Assembly (NCBI GenBank): GCA_964600225.1
Contig: CAZRIT010000015.1
Location: forward strand, 1-31,822
DNA from: CAZRIT01 sp964600225
Lineage (GTDB): Bacteria > Bacillota > Clostridia > Christensenellales > CAG-138
Reading direction: 5' to 3'
DNA length: 31,822 nucleotides
Within the stretch, counting starts at the first letter, position 1. Each line of letters starts with the position of its first letter. Made by a program: the position numbers and the translations under genes. The notes below the pieces were generated by a model that was not told where the DNA came from, ran no database searches, and worked only from the letters and a program-made list of their open reading frames with translations. Below are positions 29,427-31,822 of the stretch, piece after piece.

Positions 29427-30038
29427 GTGGCGAGAGTATTGATATGGAACCCCGATGCGGGGGCGTTTGACGTAGTCAACCCGGCCATGGAGGAAAGTAT
29501 GCCGTATGCGGAATCGCTCATGCTGTCCGCGGCGGCTTTTTTCGGCGCGTCGCCAAACGATATTGCGTGGACGGATCGGCGCGCACTGGAAAGTCTGGAT
29601 CGACTGTGCAGGCGGTTTGGGCAGCCGTTTTCGGTGGATCATGCGTTCTGCCGCATGGCGGCGGGAAAGCCGTTTTCCATGCACGCCACGGGCACGGCGT
29701 TTGCCGTGGGCAGGACGCTCCCGCCCGAGGAACGGGGCAGGCTTTTTCGGTGCGCCCTGGAAAGCGGGCTTTTTGGCTATGTGGGCATGCCGTACGATGG
29801 CGGCGATACGGTGCGGCTTTCGCAGATGCGCACGCTGCCGCGGCTGTCCGTGGGCGATCGGGGCGTGGCGGTGTGCGTATTGCAGGATGCATTGCTGCAA
29901 AAAAAACTGTACCGCGCCGCGCTGACGGGCACGTTCTGCTTGGAAACAAGGCGCGCGCTGCTGCGGCTGCAGGCGGCAAAGGGCATTGCGCAGACGGGCG
30001 TGGCGGATGCGGCCGCGTGGGCGGCGGCGCTGCATTGA
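29427..30038 (+). CDS. Degenerate M15-like peptidase domain with PG-binding domain
   Basis: A 203-residue protein started at GTG 29427 because GGAGG lies 8 bases before it. Residues about 50-130 follow the layout of VanY/M15_3 metallopeptidases: 'ALESLDRLCRRFGQPFSVDHAFCR', then SMHATGTAFAV at 84-94, then 'ESGLFGYVGMPYDGG'. The family motif SxHxxGxAxD is present as Ser84, His86, Gly89 and Ala91, but the zinc-ligand Asp is Ala93, and the final HxD/HxH ligand motif is missing ('YDGGDTVRLS'). Residues about 138-202 form a PG_binding_1 domain. No signal peptide is visible, odd for a wall protein. It may be a non-catalytic peptidoglycan-binding or regulatory protein; activity is unlikely. Confidence 0.7.
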   Translation: MARVLIWNPDAGAFDVVNPAMEESMPYAESLMLSAAAFFGASPNDIAWTDRRALESLDRLCRRFGQPFSVDHAFCRMAAGKPFSMHATGTAFAVGRTLPPEERGRLFRCALESGLFGYVGMPYDGGDTVRLSQMRTLPRLSVGDRGVAVCVLQDALLQKKLYRAALTGTFCLETRRALLRLQAAKGIAQTGVADAAAWAAALH

Positions 30039-30063
30039 CAAACCGTTTCCCGAATGAGAAAAT
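30035..30063 (+). promoter_or_regulatory. Promoter of the phosphohexomutase gene
   Basis: A perfect TTGACA (30035-30040) contains the TGA stop of the preceding gene, and GAAAAT (30058-30063) follows after 17 bases. The -10 is imperfect (4 of 6), so confidence is moderate. Confidence 0.5.
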
Positions 30064-30105
30064 AGACCCATACCCAATACAAATGCATGACGGGGAGGGC
30101 GAAGG

Positions 30106-31614
30106 ATGGATTATCGGAAGCTGCAAAACGGGAGCGATATCCGCGGCGTTGCCATGGAGGGCATCGAGGGACAGGCTGTCAACCTGACCGACGAGGCCGT
30201 GCAGAACATCGCCTCGGCGTTTGTCGAGTACCTAAGGGAAAAGTTTGGCAGGCGCGATGTGCGCGTTGCCGTGGGGCGCGATTCCAGGCTGTCGGGTGAA
30301 CGGATGCTGGCCGCCGTGCGGGAGGGCGTGTGCCGCATGGGCGCAGAGCTGACCGATTTTGGCATTGCGGGCACGCCCGCCATGTTTATGTGCACGGTGA
30401 CGGAGGGGTATCGGTTCGACGGGGCCATGATGATTACCGCAAGCCATCTGCCGTGGAACCGCAACGGCATCAAGCTGTTTACGCGCTTTGGCGGCTTTGA
30501 AAAAAAGGACGTCACGGCGCTGCTGGACCGCGCCGCGGCGGGCGGCTTTGCCAAGGAAAGACGGGGCAAGTTTTTGCAGACGGACTTTCTTTCCGTGTAT
30601 GCAGAAGGGCTGGCGGATTATGTGCGAAAGAGCGTCAACGCCGCCGATTACGCGCATCCGCTCAAGGGCTTTTGCATCGTGGTGGACGCGGGCAACGGCG
30701 CGGGCGGGTTCTATGTGGACCGCGTGCTGAAGCCGCTGGGCGCGGACACGGCGGGCAGTCAATATCTGGAGCCCGACGGGCATTTCCCCAACCATGCGCC
30801 CAACCCCGAGGACGCTGCCGCCATGCATGCCATCAGCTGCGCCGTGCTGGAAAACGAGGCGGATCTTGGCATCATATTCGATACCGATGTGGACCGCGCG
30901 GGCGCGGTGGCGGCCGACGGCACGGAGCTCAACCGCAACCGCCTCATTGCCCTGATTGCCGCGGTGGTACTGGAGGAGCACCCCGGCACCACCATCGTGA
31001 CCGATTCCATCACGTCCACGGGGCTGGCGGCGTTCATTGCGCAAAAAGGCGGCGTGCACAGGCGGTTCAAGCGCGGCTACCGCAACGTCATCAACGAATC
31101 CGTCCGCCTAAACAACGAGGGGATCGACAGCCAGCTGGCCATCGAAACCAGCGGTCACGGCGCGTTGAAGGAGAACTACTTCCTTGACGACGGCGCGTAC
31201 CTGATTACCAAGCTGCTGGTCAAAATGGCGCAGCAGCGCGCGCGGGGCAGCACGCTGTTTTCCCTGATTGAATCGCTGCAGGAGCCGAAGGAATCGGTCG
31301 AGGTGCGCATGAACCTGAAACATGCCGATTTTGCCGCCGACGGCGCCGATATCCTGGCGCGATTGAACGAGCACGCGGCCAAGGAAGGCTGGGACGTGGC
31401 CAAGGATAACTTTGAGGGCGTGCGCATTGCGTTCCCCAAGGACGAGGGCGACGGGTGGTTTTTATTGCGCATGTCGCTGCACGATCCGCTGATGCCGCTC
31501 AATATCGAGAGCGATTCCGTCGGCGGCGTAAAGCGGATTGCGCAAAAGCTGTATGCGTTCCTCAAGGGTTTCGACGCGCTGGATACCGAAAAACTGCAAG
31601 AGCTGGCACAATAG
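30106..31614 (+). CDS. Phosphomannomutase/phosphoglucomutase (alpha-D-phosphohexomutase)
   Basis: A 502-residue cytoplasmic enzyme that interconverts hexose 6- and 1-phosphates, feeding nucleotide-sugar and wall glycopolymer synthesis. The four-domain order is visible: 'VRVAVGRDSRLSGERM' in domain 1, phosphoserine loop 'MITASHLPWNRNGIKLF' with Ser113, metal loop DTDVDR (259-264), sugar loop 'ETSGHGALKENYF' in domain 3, and the phosphate-binding 'LLRMSLHDPLMPLNIES' in domain 4. The sugar loop reads ETSGHG, not the common GEMSGH or GEESGH. This group is often annotated as phosphomannomutase; glucose versus mannose preference cannot be decided here. AGGGCGAAGG is close to the ATG at 30106. It ends at a strong hairpin. 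Confidence 0.92.
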   Translation: MDYRKLQNGSDIRGVAMEGIEGQAVNLTDEAVQNIASAFVEYLREKFGRRDVRVAVGRDSRLSGERMLAAVREGVCRMGAELTDFGIAGTPAMFMCTVTEGYRFDGAMMITASHLPWNRNGIKLFTRFGGFEKKDVTALLDRAAAGGFAKERRGKFLQTDFLSVYAEGLADYVRKSVNAADYAHPLKGFCIVVDAGNGAGGFYVDRVLKPLGADTAGSQYLEPDGHFPNHAPNPEDAAAMHAISCAVLENEADLGIIFDTDVDRAGAVAADGTELNRNRLIALIAAVVLEEHPGTTIVTDSITSTGLAAFIAQKGGVHRRFKRGYRNVINESVRLNNEGIDSQLAIETSGHGALKENYFLDDGAYLITKLLVKMAQQRARGSTLFSLIESLQEPKESVEVRMNLKHADFAADGADILARLNEHAAKEGWDVAKDNFEGVRIAFPKDEGDGWFLLRMSLHDPLMPLNIESDSVGGVKRIAQKLYAFLKGFDALDTEKLQELAQ

Positions 31615-31822
31615 CGAAAAACCGAGATGCAAAACGGGCGGGAGCAGCAGCTCCCGCCCGTTTGTGCCGTAGAAAAGCGTGTTTACGGCTATCCTTGGTG
31701 ATGAGCGGCACCTTGTCATACGCCATGAAGGCGCGGTAGTTTTCCTCGGTCGTTAATCCCTCCCGCACGGGGAGCATGGCATAGGCCAATTTAAAATCGC
31801 CGTTGACATACAGCGTAAGCGG
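31562..31822 (-). CDS. Partial gene at the right edge, C-terminal part, possible altered stop
   Basis: An open frame of 86 codons enters from the right edge and runs on the minus strand to a stop at 31562-31564. The first 46 residues read as normal protein ('LTLYVNGDFKLAYAMLPVREG', 'NYRAFMAYDKVPLITKDSRK'), but from about 31685 on the frame passes through the terminator hairpin (translating as KRAGAAAPAR) and then overlaps the mutase gene by 53 bases. The natural C-terminus was probably near 31680: in a neighbouring frame TAG and TAA occur at the GATAGCCGTAA stretch. A one-base indel or loss of a stop is therefore likely. I do not recognise the family. Confidence 0.5.
   Translation of the reverse strand, partial: PLTLYVNGDFKLAYAMLPVREGLTTEENYRAFMAYDKVPLITKDSRKHAFLRHKRAGAAAPARFASRFFAIVPALAVFRYPARRNP
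31632..31665. terminator. Terminator hairpin at the convergent junction
   Basis: AAACGGGCGGGAG (31632-31644) pairs perfectly over 13 bases with CTCCCGCCCGTTT (31651-31663) around CAGCAG, followed on the + strand by TTTGT and on the minus strand by TTTTGCAT. It lies 18 bases after the mutase stop and can serve both converging genes. Confidence 0.8.

Overview
The window looks like chromosomal DNA of an anaerobic, G+C-rich member of the Firmicutes (Clostridia), most likely an uncultured gut lineage such as Christensenellales; the lineage is inference. Supports are strong AGGAGG-type ribosome binding sites, TTGACA/TATAAT-like promoters, a Bacillus-type LexA (DinR) box, and clostridial gene sets (nadD-yqeK-rsfS, LCP, YitT, YkuD L,D-transpeptidase, oligoendopeptidase F, GH2 glycosidase, ESS and NptA transporters). 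I find no rRNA, tRNA, CRISPR array, prophage or insertion sequence. Most of the window is ordinary core and metabolic gene content; the unusual parts are mainly intergenic.

Layout. 1-5781 (+): repeats, a membrane-anchored four-repeat NlpC/P60 protein, a secreted L,D-transpeptidase, a MetA-type homoserine O-acyltransferase and an RsmF-like rRNA methyltransferase. 5782-6303: hairpin plus dispersed and tandem repeats. 6304-8417 (-): oligoendopeptidase F and a small acidic protein. 8418-8940: two nearly identical 113-bp repeats. 8966-11908 (+): a LexA-box-controlled DNA polymerase IV overlapping a small conserved-looking partner, a TrmN6-like methyltransferase that may be leaderless, and a PepSY-like lipoprotein. 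12027-13900 (-): ABC ATPase, permease and YtrA-type GntR repressor with a clear palindromic operator over the promoter. 14158-14436: repeats. 14455-17975 (-): secreted SH3b/PG-binding/NlpC protein, a 257-bp cluster of six hairpins, an LCP ligase and a YitT membrane protein. 18195-21531 (+): DUF1508 protein, cation diffusion facilitator, GH2 glycosidase. 21552-26929 (+): a tight operon of PlsC-like acyltransferase, GltS-like symporter, Na/Pi cotransporter and a YbaK-GNAT fusion. 26939-28449 (-): RsfS and a NadD-YqeK fusion. 28534-31614 (+): unknown membrane protein, a degenerate M15-like/PG-binding protein, and a phosphohexomutase. A partial gene enters from the right edge (-).

Themes. Envelope biology is over-represented: two NlpC/P60 proteins, an L,D-transpeptidase, an LCP protein, a degenerate M15 protein, a sugar-phosphate mutase and an acyltransferase could jointly serve cell-wall and glycopolymer assembly, although they are not one operon. 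The dispersed 'GTCATTCTGAG...GAAGAATC' repeat family occupies the gaps between transcription units and never interrupts a gene here. The most useful leads are the regulatory architectures (LexA box on dinB, YtrA operator, possible leaderless gene), the hairpin cluster at 15504-15760, the small protein coupled to dinB, the two fusions, and the degenerate peptidase.
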